From contig OW285187.1 of the NCBI GenBank assembly GCA_935421135.1, positions 31,188,818 to 31,252,817 on the forward strand: a stretch of DNA of 64,000 nucleotides, in the 5' to 3' direction. Positions 1 through 13,300 of the stretch are shown one piece after another. Numbering within the stretch: position 1 is the stretch's first letter; the number at the start of each line of letters is the position of its first letter. The stretch is from Bugulina stolonifera. Lineage: Eukaryota; Bryozoa; Gymnolaemata; Cheilostomatida; Bugulidae. Made by a program: the position numbers and the translations under genes. A model generated the notes under the pieces. That model searched no databases and was not told where the DNA came from. It saw only the letters and a list, made by a program, of their open reading frames with translations.

Positions 1-331
1 AATGTCCTTAGTTAGAGTAGTGACTATATATTTACTCTAATGTCCTTAGTTAGAGTAGTGACTATATATTTACTCTAATGTCCTTAGTTAGAGTAGTGAT
101 TATATATTTACTCCAATGTCCTTAGTTAGAGTAGTGACTATATATTTACTCTAATGTCCTTAGTTAGAGTAGTGACTATATATTTACTCTAATGTCCTTA
201 GTTAGAGTAGTGACTATATATTTACTCTAATGTCCTTAGTTAGAGTAGTGATTATATATTTACTCCAATGTCCTTAGTTAGAGTAGTGACTATATATTTA
301 CTCTAATGCCCTTAGTAAGAGTAGTGACTAC
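1..331. repeat. 38-bp minisatellite with four-unit higher-order period
   Basis: Eight full copies and a partial ninth of a 38-bp unit starting AATGTCCTTAGTTAGAGTAG. Units 3 and 7 carry the same two changes (GATTAT for GACTAT and a final C for T), so the array has a 152-bp higher-order period. The partial last unit is diverged and ends at the 5' splice site of PIKfyve exon 39. The array runs off the left edge. Confidence 0.95.
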
Positions 332-1350
332 CTTTAGTCTTGCAGAATCCAAGGCCTGATTTACCACCTTTTGCATTCCACTTGTAACACCTCGAGAGAG
401 AACGAATAAACCTAAAGGGAAAAACATACAAAGTAAATGTTTGACACACAAACATTCAGTTTGAACAAATTTTAATATTAATAATTTAATGGAAACAAGA
501 GCAAGTCTACAAAGCTATACATGTATATGTATGTAGTATATCAGCTACAATAAAAGTGGAACCACTATTGCTAGAAATACAAAATATGTCTGGGATCTAC
601 TCTGCACCAGTGTCAAAGTTACAATATACCACTGCTACAGATATCATATACCAGTGCTACAGATATCATATACCACTGCTACAGATATCACATACTAGTG
701 CTACAGCTATCATATACCACTGCTAACAGACATCATATACGACTGCTACAGACATCATATACGACTGCTACAGATATCACATACTAGTGCTACAGCTATC
801 ATATACGACTGCTACAGATATCATATACCACTGCTACAGCTATCATATACCAGTGCTACAGACATCATATACCACTGCTACAGATATCATATACCACTGC
901 TACAGATATCATATACCACTGCTACAGATATCATATACCAGTGCTACAGTAACTTACTGCTCCTCTCCTTCAGGGTATATGAGTTCACGCAGTTTCTTAA
1001 ATTCAGCAGCAAAGTACACCTTGCAATAAAAGAGTCCAATCTTATCTCCAGATTCTGATTTCTCCGTAAACTCTGCAAAGGAATGCAGACATCTTATCAA
1101 TGTGAATACATACATGTATATATAACATAGCAGTGGCTATTCTATTATCAACATTACTCAACTGAAAACAGACAATGGAATGACCAAAGGCAACTACACA
1201 CAGTTGCCAAGATGCTTAGGTAGTAATAACGACTAGAACAGCAGTTCACAGCTTAGGGTAATGAAAGAGAATTCTTACCCATCTCTATGTGAGAATTTGC
1301 TGCTGCCAAGCGGTCCTTGGATTTATTATACCTGGATGGCTCGGCTTCTA
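332..1350 (-). CDS. PIKFYVE: PIKfyve exons 37-39: start of PIP-kinase domain, cut by window edge
   Basis: Exons: 1279-1350, 958-1072, 332-411. They read HIEMEFAEFTEKSESGDKIG, then FYCKVYFAAEFKKLREL, then FIRSLSRCYKW and GGKSGLGF. The last is the glycine-rich nucleotide loop of the PIP-kinase fold, and FIRSLS is identical to the human protein. The exon ends in phase 1 at a GTAGTC donor, so the catalytic lysine and activation loop must lie left of base 332. The two introns between and after these exons are largely made of tandem repeats that begin within a few bases of the splice donors. Confidence 0.92.
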
Positions 1351-4300
1351 CTGGTAGTTAACATACACAGACATTCATTATCAGTCTATATATAGGACAG
1401 ATTACATGTATACAGCCTACACTGAACACCAGTCAGGACTGAGGGTAGCAGCATTATATAATTGCAGTAAATAATTAGAGTTGATCTGCTTTTTTTATCA
1501 ATGCCAAAATATTGACTCATAATACAAGCAGCATTTTGATAATATTTGATGTCAATGAATAATATTACATACACTGTGTATGTGTGCAGTATATTGTATA
1601 TTGGCAAATATGAAGTGACAGGCCAGGATGTAGGCGTTACATGTAGATATATGGCACTGCTTTAATAAACACTATCCCTTCCTCCCCCACTAGGTAGTCT
1701 GTTAGTTAGTATGTCAGTGTGAGACTAGTAGTGAGGAGTACAACACCAGCAGAAGTACGTAACAACCCCTCATACCAAAGGGTGCAAGTTTATCACACAA
1801 TGATATGTATATGCTGCACGCTACAATGTAGTACCAAGGTTCAAATGGTTTGGGTAATCGGGTTTCAGTGGTGCATAAGATGAGGGAACCTTTGCCATCA
1901 CACTCAACACAACCATGTTAAAGACTGAGAAAAACAGAACTAAATATTGAACCAGACTAGGGCAGCCAACATATAGTTTAAAGTCTAGGACACTATCGAT
2001 AGCAGCAATAAAAAGCATTTTCATATTTTCAAGTTTTCCAGCCTTTCATACAACTTCCATATAAGAACCGTCAGTATCAGATGGCGTAGTTCAACAGGTT
2101 GTGTGTTGCTAATACCGCAGAGTAAAATTCCATAGCAAGAACCCAGGCTATGTGTTAGTCAACATCTTTCATCTAAAGCTCTAGCAGGTAATGAAACATT
2201 GCAAATGAGAAATAAAATGATTTTAAAAATGTAAAAATAAGGTACGTATATTGAGAGCCATACCAGAATCGAGAGCAGGTTGAGGTGCAGGTATAGCAGC
2301 CTTAATTGATGCTGTAACTGATGACACGTGAGTCAGTTTCAATACTGTTTCAATATCATCCGTTTTAATACCTGTGAAAAGATTAATATGGTGGGCGGGT
2401 AAGGGTAAGACTTGGGGAATGGGAAAAGAGATTCAGTGATCAAACATTGAGGCTGATTCCATGACGCAACATTATATTGATAGTAGCGGCTGGTATCGGT
2501 AACTTGGTCTTGGAACAGAGTTGCGATGAGATGGCTACAGTTTACAGAGCATATACACCAGTGCATAGCTTCTCAATATAATGTGACTGCGTGGAACCAG
2601 AGTGCCCGTGAGTAACTGGTGTGGGCAGTGGAGTAGAGGTTGCTATACAAACCACACAATGAATTATTTGTTACATTACCATAAACCTCTGGCTAATGAC
2701 AGGCCCATGTATCTGGGAGCAGATACTATCAAATTGGCAGTTTCATGCAGCTATTAGTTGGAACCCCCCCCCCCCCCCCCCAGTCCAATGGATTAACAGG
2801 CTCCCTAGTCTATCTGTGATGTTAGATAAGTATTCTAATGTTCCCCCCAATATAAATGAGTAGGGCACATTACCAGAGCTTTATGGTAAGTAGCAAGAAT
2901 AGAATAGGATGACTATCTACAGAAATGTAATCAGTGGTAAGAAAGAGGAAGCATTAGTTTACTTTAGCCAATAGCTGGCTACATACCACTCTCAGGCAGT
3001 AACGGAGATACCGCCGCGGTTTTTGAAGCAGACCTAAAAGACAAATAACAGTTTACAGATATAAGATAACACATGGACAGCTATTCACGAATATTCCAAT
3101 GTCACAGTTGAATACACAATACTTTGTTTGCCTTGGATGGTAAAAAGTGTGTTTGGACAGTAAACTTCGGAAAGATAAAAAAGCTTAATGGGAAACAAGT
3201 GTTGAGTGAAATTTACTACCATGAATTGCAATAAAAGTGAAGACAATATTGAGGTATACATCTAAAGCAGCTCTCATTGCTATAGGAACACCACAAGCAT
3301 AAACTTACTCAGACTGAGCCAACTTTTGTGCCTGACTTTCCATTAGTCCAATATCATAATCCTTCGATCTAAATAAAAATAAAACGACTATGCCACATCA
3401 CATGCAATGTCTTGGCATATGGTACAAACAATAAATATTTGCATGTGACTAAATATTTGCAAATGACTAACACTTAACATGAAGTATAGTATATACTACA
3501 CCAACTAGTAAAATGGGTGGTGGTAATGAACACTTACCACATAAAATAGATATCAGTTGATATTAGATCAGTTATAGCATCATATTTTAGATAAAAAACA
3601 AATGCTGCATGGCATAATAACAGCAACTCACCCTAAAGAGTAGGCTATAATAGAGCTTGGCTCTTCATCATAGATGATAATGGGTACGTTCAAAGTAGGT
3701 TCCAAAAGAAAGTGTTCGTTATCTGAGCTGAAAACATACATGCATCATTAATAGAATATATAGAGAATATACGCCGCAGGCTATAATTGGAGCTGACATT
3801 TATATTCACATGACTTATAATAAACATTGTGTGTAGCTGTACATGTACATGTATACTATAGAACTCACAATGGGTTCTCAATTTGGTTAGTGGTAGTAGC
3901 ATCATCTGCTGTAGACAAGATCGCTATCTTCACACTGTCTGAAAACACACAGCAATATAATAAGGTAGGTGTCAGCACAGCACTAACTAAACAAGCTCCC
4001 TTCTAAATGACATACAGTTGAACATGACCAAAACTAGACCTACAATAAATGAAGCATATAACAGTGCAAAGTACTATGTCAGTGATTTACACTCAACAAT
4101 ACTCAGTATATCTTACCAAGAAAAAATTTGCTACCAGATTTCTTCAACATTCTTTGTCTTTTTCCTTTGTGGTTAGCTGTATCAATATGATCATTACCAC
4201 CACTGGAGAAACGAGAAAAGCTCTGAGGGTTGGATTTAAGATCCTTGGCTATAGGAGATGACGGGACACTGTCAGCTCCATGGTGGACAGGCTCTTTGGG

Positions 4301-7300
4301 TGATATAGTCTCTGAATGCTCTAAATGGTTTGTGTCTGCATGAGTATGAGAGTTTGTACTGTCCACAGAGTTGAGAGAACTGACTATTTCTGTAGATACG
4401 ATGCTATCATTCTGTGACACCTGGGAAACCTTGAGTTGGTCTAATCGTGCCGGTAATGGATGATCGGTATCCATACTACCTGATGGGATAGCCAACGACT
4501 GAACAGTGTGGTCAGACAATCTTAATTCACGAGAAGAAGAGAGAGGTTTAGACTCTGTAACATTTGCAGGCTGTGAAGCTGGAGATGCTACAGCCGATGC
4601 TGAAACAAACAGAATCAGACTATTATAACCTCCCAACAATATTCCCATGTGAATCATCACAAAAAAGAGTGAATAGCAGTGCAACCCAAGAAACAAGTTC
4701 AAAGTACTGAAACGGTCAAACCAAAACAACATCACACTCACGTGCTGATGCCTCGCACACAACATAAGATCCTATAGAGTCAGTGCTGTTTACAGTGTGG
4801 GCTCTTCCTGTACCCGCCCTCAACCCTTCGCTCACACTTTGATGATAAAGACCCAAGCCATACTCTGTGTGCAAGCTTGATGACAGAATACCTAGAGAGA
4901 AACACCACTACCACAGTTATGGAATACAATATATGGGTAAATAATGTATTTTCTTCTTGAAATTTTATGTATAAATTAAAACTGATGCAGAACAGACATA
5001 CATGTACATACCATTGGTGGAGTCAAACGAAGAAGGACTTCCATTGTGTAGATCTCTTGCAAACACGTCTATTGTTGATAGGACAGGGCCATCAGGGTCC
5101 ATGCCAGACACTATATAGTTAAAAAATAAGACTATTTTATAACTGGCTTACATGGCAGAATTATATTAATGTATATAACAAACAGTATTCCACAACGAAG
5201 TTCCAAAAATATTCTGATAAAAGATTAGTAAGCAAACACTCATGTGCAGGTAAAAATACTGATGTTATCAAGTACCTGCAGGAAATGAAGCAGGTTGAAA
5301 CTGTGGTGCCTCCAGACTGCCAGCATTCAACTCATCCCTTGAGACCATGCGACCTGCTCGTGGGACTGAATTAGTGTTCCTTGGCAACTTTCCTTCCGGT
5401 TTCTTCCTCTCATTTCCCTTATCGTCCTTAGTACATACAGCCTGGATCCTGGGTGTAGCAACAAAATTATATTGCAAGAGTAAGGAAAATATTTCCCTCC
5501 AGTATATTCCAGAATAAAAAAGAAAATGGGGAGGCTTATCCTGTTTGAATCATATACACTGTAAGAAAAGTTGGTTTGAGTAGGATGCCCTATTTCAACT
5601 ACATGACTGAAAATATGACTGATATGTTTATCGATTAGCGGTGGGAGTAAGGAAGTTATGACTTTACAGCTCCTCCAATTTACGCAGTTCAAGAGATGAA
5701 GGGTCTGCAGTGTCGCAGGCTGATTGTAAGTAATCACTGAAATATCTAATCCCAATGTGAACATGTTATTAAAATGAATTGTATTTAGCTTGCATGAGTG
5801 TTCCAAAGCCAAGCATATTACAGCCGCCTGCAGAAGAGGTTACCACAATAAAATCATCCGTTAGACGATGTGTTCGCCAAACCTAAACATGTGAACAGTC
5901 CACTAGTTGAGTCATGCAATGGAGTAAACCGGTTGTACTCACTTGATATTCCACTGCTGTACAGAGCGGGACAGGTGACACTGCAGCCTGATGACATCAT
6001 CTTCCAGCTGCTGCAGTAGAATATACTCAGAGTTAGTAGAGGCACCAGCTCTCTCCTCCAGTAATGTACTCTGTACTCGGTCGATCTCATCAGTGAACCA
6101 CTTCTTCTCAATCTAAAACCAAATATAGGGAAAATAGGTTTTCCATGAGAAATAACATACACTGCAGTTTGCAAGTCGTGACTTGAGCATGGAGTTGTGA
6201 CTTTTTTGTAAAACTCAAAGGGATTTCTGCAAATCTGTAGTGCCGACACTGACCTCTAAATCTGGTTTGAAGGCATCTACAGCCTTGCGTTTGTCTTCAC
6301 CGTCCACACCATCTAACTCTAGTTTACAGATAAGTTCCATTACATCAGAGAAGAATCCCAGACCACTAAATCGACAAAAATAGTGAGGAATGAAATACTG
6401 AACCATTTACTGCATCCAAAGTTAATGCAGCTAAATGTATATGTAAGAAAGTGTCCATATGCGCATTACAAAAACACAAGTATTACATCATTATGAATCC
6501 TGCTAGTCACAATAACACCTTAATTATAACATCTTATGCATTTCACAAAAGATTCACGTATGAATATGTACACGCAACATGTAAGTGTGCATGCTGTAGT
6601 CACAGCACTTCACATGTAGTAGCACTACACATACATATGTGACCTAAACATATAGAATTTAACTCACTGTGTGTGCACTATTTTGATTCTCGATGTAATG
6701 ACTTGCTGAGATATTTTATGCTGCATGAACACCTGGGCTGGTGGAAACAAGACCTCCCTTAGAATGATCCCAGATGGTCTAAAATCAGGAACACTACATT
6801 ATAAATAGTGAATTCCATAGTCATTTATAATTAGCGCCTTATATATTCGCATGCTTCCACATATACAATGTACATGTACATGTACAATGATATCAAAAAT
6901 TAACATTCAAATGAAATTAGCTATTGATGTTTATTATTTTGCTAACTTAAAAAAAACTCTAAAAAAAGAGAAGAGAGAGAATATCAAGACACCACTCACT
7001 TGAAGATCGCAACGACATCTTTAAACTGGAAATACTGGTGATAAGAAGTGGACATAGAGTGGACACAGTCCTCACTAACACCACTACCACTCAGTGTACA
7101 GTTGAACTGTATCTGCAAAAACCTGGCAAAGGAGAGGTGCCACGTGGCAGGGGAGAGAGGAACCAGTGATGTTGCCTAACAAATATCACCAGAGGTTAGT
7201 CACAGACTATATCAGTGACAGATAATACAGACACCTATGTCCAGGCTGTGACAGTGAAGCAGTAATCGTGCTATGACGGCTACTGCTCTTCAAATTGCAA

Positions 7301-10300
7301 CATAAGTTTTGTTCACAAAATATCAATCAGCCAGTATTGCCAGCACTGACTGAAGGTCTGCAACTCTCTCTACTGACTACGCCACCGTAATTTCTAATTG
7401 AGCACTTACTTAGTGCAGTTCACCAAGGATCCAAAACAAGAACAGCACTTGTCATTTCAGCAGAAATTAATACAATAACTGAGACATCAAAATTTTATTA
7501 CTCAAAGAGTATGCTTGATACACAACCATTGGGAGGGAAGTTGTGCCTTCTGAATTCATGTAATTTCCTCCGTTACCTTCTTACACCTCTTGCACCACCT
7601 CCATGTAACTGTGCTATTTTCAACCGTCTGAGTGGAGTTGTCTGCACCCTCTTCATCCACTTGAGGCTCCACCCCTTTCCTCACAATCAAGTAGAGACAA
7701 TTTGATTTGTACACAAACCTTCTGATATGCTCAATCATTGGTACCTCACACTCCACTCTTGGACACCTGTAGTCAGGGCTGGAGGACAAGAAAAATGAGT
7801 GGTATGAATCCATGTTCTGATCAACATCAGGTCACTTATATTTGCATACAATAGATAGACCAACATTGTTTACTACATTCCTCAAATAGACAACTTAAAA
7901 GCCGTTAACTATTGGTAATGTTAATGAACAGAGGTTTGATATACATATACATGCAAAAAAATACACAAGACAGCACAATTATCCATGTATTATCTTAATG
8001 CATGTATCTTATCCAAAAAAAGATATGTGGGATACATGGCAATGCCTGACCACTTGTACCTATAGGATACGTAAGAGAGACTATCTACTCACTTGAAGCA
8101 GTAGCGTTCTAGAAATTGTCCCAGTGTCAGGTCATTCTTGCTATAGAAGCACATGTGAACAACCCTGCAAGGTAGCCCAAAGTTATAGATTACACATGTA
8201 CATGTAGATGGACATTCCTATTCTTATGCCACCATGATTGTAATTAAACCATACAGTCATTAACAATTAATGCTATAGGACGCCTGTTGTAACAGAGTCA
8301 CAGGCAGACCTCACTCAGTCCAATATTACACACTGGAGATTTCAATTTCATAACAAGATCATTGCTTTATTGTCCTTCAAAACACTAGTACTAGAGACGT
8401 AGGGTGAGCTCACCAGGGTTTAACACAGTGATGTGGTCCTGTGTTTAGTGTGTAACTACTGAAGAGCACAGAGATGCTTTGGTGATTGTTTATATCCAGA
8501 CAGTCAACCTATCAACAGGTATGTTACAATGTTATGATCAACCTATCAATGGGTATGATACAATGTTATGATTAATCAATTTATGAAAAGATAAAATCTA
8601 TACAATATATACAATGTATAGGATACACGATTATATCTGCAGACAAATTATATACGAAATATCTATTGTAATACAGAGTAGGTGCCAGATATACTGTATT
8701 TGTTTAAATGTAAACTTTGGTGATGCAGTTTTCCTACTCAAGTTTAATATCCTTGATGTGTTTACTATACGATTAAAATTTTCAAACCTCAATGCGAATA
8801 GAAGAGCAAGTGCCGAGCACGGCTAGATATTGTTCTATTCACTTACATGTTTGTCTACACTCACTGGTACTGGAAATCCACTGAATGCTCTGCTACGGTC
8901 ATCAGGGGGCGACTTCTCGGACAACCTATTACCAGATGCCCTGAACATTGCACACAGTTGCTAAAACCAAATAAAACAATAATAGATCAGTTAGTACTAG
9001 CAAGGGACATGTGCACACATTACTTATATATGATGAACTGGTACCAATGTGTACACATTACATATTATAAATAATGAACTGGTACCAATGTATACACATT
9101 ATATACATGATGAACTGGTCAAGGAATGTCCAGAAATTCTTCAACACGTTTAAAATTACTTAAGGTGTAAATAAATTTCCTCGAAACTATGTACAATAGA
9201 GAATAGAAGCCACTGTTCATACAGGTCTCACCTTGAGACGTTTCTGTCTAGCCGAGCCATTCATGCCCCATTTGACAAATTTATGGGGTTTCTTGAGCTC
9301 CACCCCTGATACATCCTGTATACTCGTGTTCTCCAGTCTATAGTCATACACCTCATTCACACCCCGTAATCTCATCTCAATCTGCTCATCTAGCATATTT
9401 CCACCTTTGGTGTATAATACAAGTACATACACTTACGAGTAAGTAAACATGCATGTAGTACATCAGCATCGTAGTTGGATTGATAACTGAGGTATTGCAA
9501 TGCACGGGACAAAAACACTTCAGTTCAAGTCATCACTAGCCAACTGCCCCTCAATGTGATTAAGATGGCAAGCTTCACCTAAGTGAGGTTATAGGTAAGT
9601 AACTATTTCGACCTGCGATGGTAATACCAGTTGCAACTCTATCCGATGACACAGGTGCTTATAAAAAGCCTAAAAATCATTAAAAAGGCTGGTTTATAAC
9701 ATTTCCTCTACACCCCATGTATTAATCTAGAAGTAATACAATACTGTACATGTATGTATGCCTGTTACTCCTATAAGATTGAATACATAATATATGGTTC
9801 AAATAATAACATACACATAGACTTAGCCTGTGGTGAAGTTGTTAGAGAAATATACCTGTAAGTAGGGCAGACCAATGAGGAGGATTGGGGAATAACTGTC
9901 TTAGTGAGCACAGTCTACCTTTCTCTGTCTCAAAGTAAGGAGGATGGACCTGTACTACAGGTGAGTAGTCCAGGATAACCTTCTGCAGAGCTTGGCGTAA
10001 CGACTCAAACTTGATATTTTCCAACCCTGCATCTACATGTGTACCAGCGAAGAGATCAATGTTAGCATAAGCTTTAGTAGACTATTACAGCTGGTACAAG
10101 ACATGTAAATGCAAAATACTGCCAGTGTACAAGTGCATGAATTAAACTCTTTTGAGAAAAATGTTAGACTAAACTTAAAACTTAAACCAAACACACACCT
10201 GGATATTGCTCTCCAACGGGTAGTGCAGATGATGTGAAATCAGGTGAATCCGTCCTTCTGGAAGGTTCTAAAGCCTTAGTGCCATATAGATCTATTAGAT

Positions 10301-13300
10301 ATGAGAAGAACAATTATGAATATTAATATTACAACTATAACAGGACAGTATAATTATCATGTAAATGAAACCTTGACGAGTTGCATATTTATAAGATGCT
10401 ATAAAAAGAGATGCTATACATAATAAAATATATATCCTTTACATGTGATCCTACAATGCAGTTATAATGTGAACAGAGAAATTGCTGCGAGACAAACATA
10501 CCTACAGAGTCCCTACTTTCTCCGCTAGCATGGCGGCGCTTCTGTTTGTAGGCAATGTCAGAAGCTGGTGTAGCTGATTGGTCGATCAAATACGATATCT
10601 CCAGCTTTGCGTGGTAACACGCGTTTATCACAGTCATTAATATCGGCTTGACCTATGCAGTACAGTGAACAAATGAATAACATTTTACAATATAATAAAT
10701 CTTTCACAAAGCATCTGGTACCACACAATATGCAATACTGCAGTAGACTAGACTAGAGGTGCTAACCTTGATAAGCTCAGGGTAGCTAGATCCTCTCAGT
10801 AGTACAGTACAGCCTAGGTTAGCGGGACACCCACTAAACTGCATCAATGTCTTGAAGTAACCTGAACAAAAATTTATAAGTGAAATACAGTAAAACTTGC
10901 TTAATTCAAACTCCAAGGGACTGCCATAATTGGTTTGAATTAGGCCTGAGTTTGAATTGTACGATCACTTCACTCAATTGAAACCATATATATAGTGCTC
11001 AGCAGGGGACCAAGGCTAATAGTTTGAACTAACAAAGTTTTGGAATTATCCAAGGCTGGATTAAGCAAGCTCCACTGTATGTCCATGTGTATATAATAAA
11101 TAACAGAGTTTAAAATGAATAATATTTCAACAAACAAAAAGTGAATAAACCTTTTAGTGCATAACAATAATTACAACACACCCGCATTAAAACAAACAAC
11201 CTCTATGTTACATAACACATAATGATTGTTATTCTTTACTGTAAACAAGGCTTAGTAAGATATGATATACATGTAGTATATCTAACTGCTTTACCATCAG
11301 AAAATCTGTGAACATCAGTCTGGAATTTGTAACAAGTACCGAGGCGGGGAGGGTTGATTAGACTATCGAGAGATGGAATGAGATCTGCCATAGTCATTCG
11401 GGCTATACGGAGCATGACGCTCTACAACATAGAGTACAGTATTACACTCTATAAGACAGTATTATATACTCTATACCACACAGTATTGTATACTCTATGT
11501 CTATGATATGCAGTATCATATACTTTATAGCATACAGTATGACAACATATAACATACAGTAGTCTAATCTATAATGTTAGAGTAAAGAGTCAAACTCACC
11601 GATTTGACATTGATAACCACAGTAACTCCAGCATCTAATAGCAGTTGCTGGGCCACATGTGAGACTGTGCTCTCGACTAGTAAAATATCTGGTTTATATT
11701 TACATATCCGAGCTACACAATTCTGCAGGTATTCTCTCTCCTACAAATACACAAGGCTACTGTGTACCCGCAGAAAACCATATGACATTTCCAAGACTAT
11801 ACACTCTTACGAAATAGAAGTCACGATCTGAGATTGCCCACACCTTAGCTCATAGTATAACATGCATCTTAGTAGCACCCAAATACTATTCACATGACCA
11901 TTGGTTTACAACTAAAAACTTCTATCTTATTTCTTACTGCTGGTTGGTAACTTTTACCAAACAGATGGCGAGACAACACCAACGGTATACCAACCAGGGC
12001 TATTATTATGGACTAGAATAAAATGAGCCATTCCTTGCAGCAGGAGAAACTATAACCTCACTAACAACGCATATCCATTAGAATGTGCTCTATGTCGCTA
12101 ATAGTAGAACTTTAAACTTGTCTAGACATGAATTGTGTAACTTTTAAGCTATGTTTACTCTTACAGCATATTCAATAACTCCAAATGTCCTGACATGCAT
12201 GCCCCTAACGTACATTTTCATTTGCTCTGGCTCATATTATGTTACCTGCAGGATCTGTGGACCGAGAGAAGAGAGCTTGTTAGTTACTCTATGGTATTCC
12301 ACTGAGGACTGTAAGAGCATGATCAGAGGGCTTCTGATTGATGTCTTCATCTTGTTATGTACAACCGACTTGGTACAGATAGCGCCATAAGTTATAGAGC
12401 TCTCTGATGGCTCTCCACTCCTCACCTGTTACCAATAACTCACATAATGACTGCACTTAAAGCAATGTAATAGTGTGAGCAAACTATATGACATATATGA
12501 GAGATAGAGTGCCCCATGAACTCTCTCTCTCTTTGGCCAAATATAACTACTAAGTAACTAGAAATGCTACTACAACATACATGTACTATGTGTGATGTCT
12601 AACGCTACTTACAATTTTCCAAGGTTTACCGTGCTACGAACTCCTCTCACAATACTGAACTTTGTAAATACATGCACAAGCACAGAAAGAGTAAATGAAT
12701 ATTCCACTACTATTAGCAACCAAGGCAGTGAAAGCAGATGTCTGGATATTTCCCCTAACACCAATACAAAACGCACTGAGGTGGAATATATATACCTTTT
12801 TAATGTGGACATAAGGGGCAATGTCCATCTGGTCTTTGTTCAAGCAGACGTCTGGTTTGACAAAGTGGCTGATATTAGAACCAAGGTCCATGAGAGTATC
12901 CATCCACAGGCGAGATACCCCAGCCTTCTCCAGTAGCTGTACACATAGCTCACTTATGTGATCCTTATATAGAGCTCTGTTTACAAGAGAAATGTATTAT
13001 GTACAAGTAGATCATACTAGGACATGTACAATTACCAGTGTACATATTATAATTACATTTTGAAAAATTAAAATCATTGTGTAACACCGACACCATAAAT
13101 ATTGATAATGCCAGGACATTGTACAATGCATATTCTGCTACCAGTACCTGTTACAGAACAACTCCACTATACTAACTAAAGGGAAACAGAGACATGACCA
13201 ATTAAAATCTTAATGTTTCACCTATACACAGACAGACTGTTGGATTTTACCCCAGTAGTTCTTCATTAGCAACTATATCATGTATATGTAGTTAGACAAC

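Noticed and set aside
1..331. CRISPR-like regular repeats
   Set aside because: The units are directly tandem without spacers, in a eukaryotic intron.
787..1029. Open frame with repeating tyrosine/isoleucine-rich protein
   Set aside because: It is a translation of the 22-bp minisatellite and runs antisense through a PIKfyve exon and donor site.
5327..5812. 161-codon minus-strand frame spanning PIKfyve exons 27-28
   Set aside because: It reads the exons in the wrong frame; phase-consistent splicing gives LELRKLEEL and the following exon instead.
10970..11167. 65-codon minus-strand frame
   Set aside because: Most of it is the MITE at 10888-11077; no splice or domain support.
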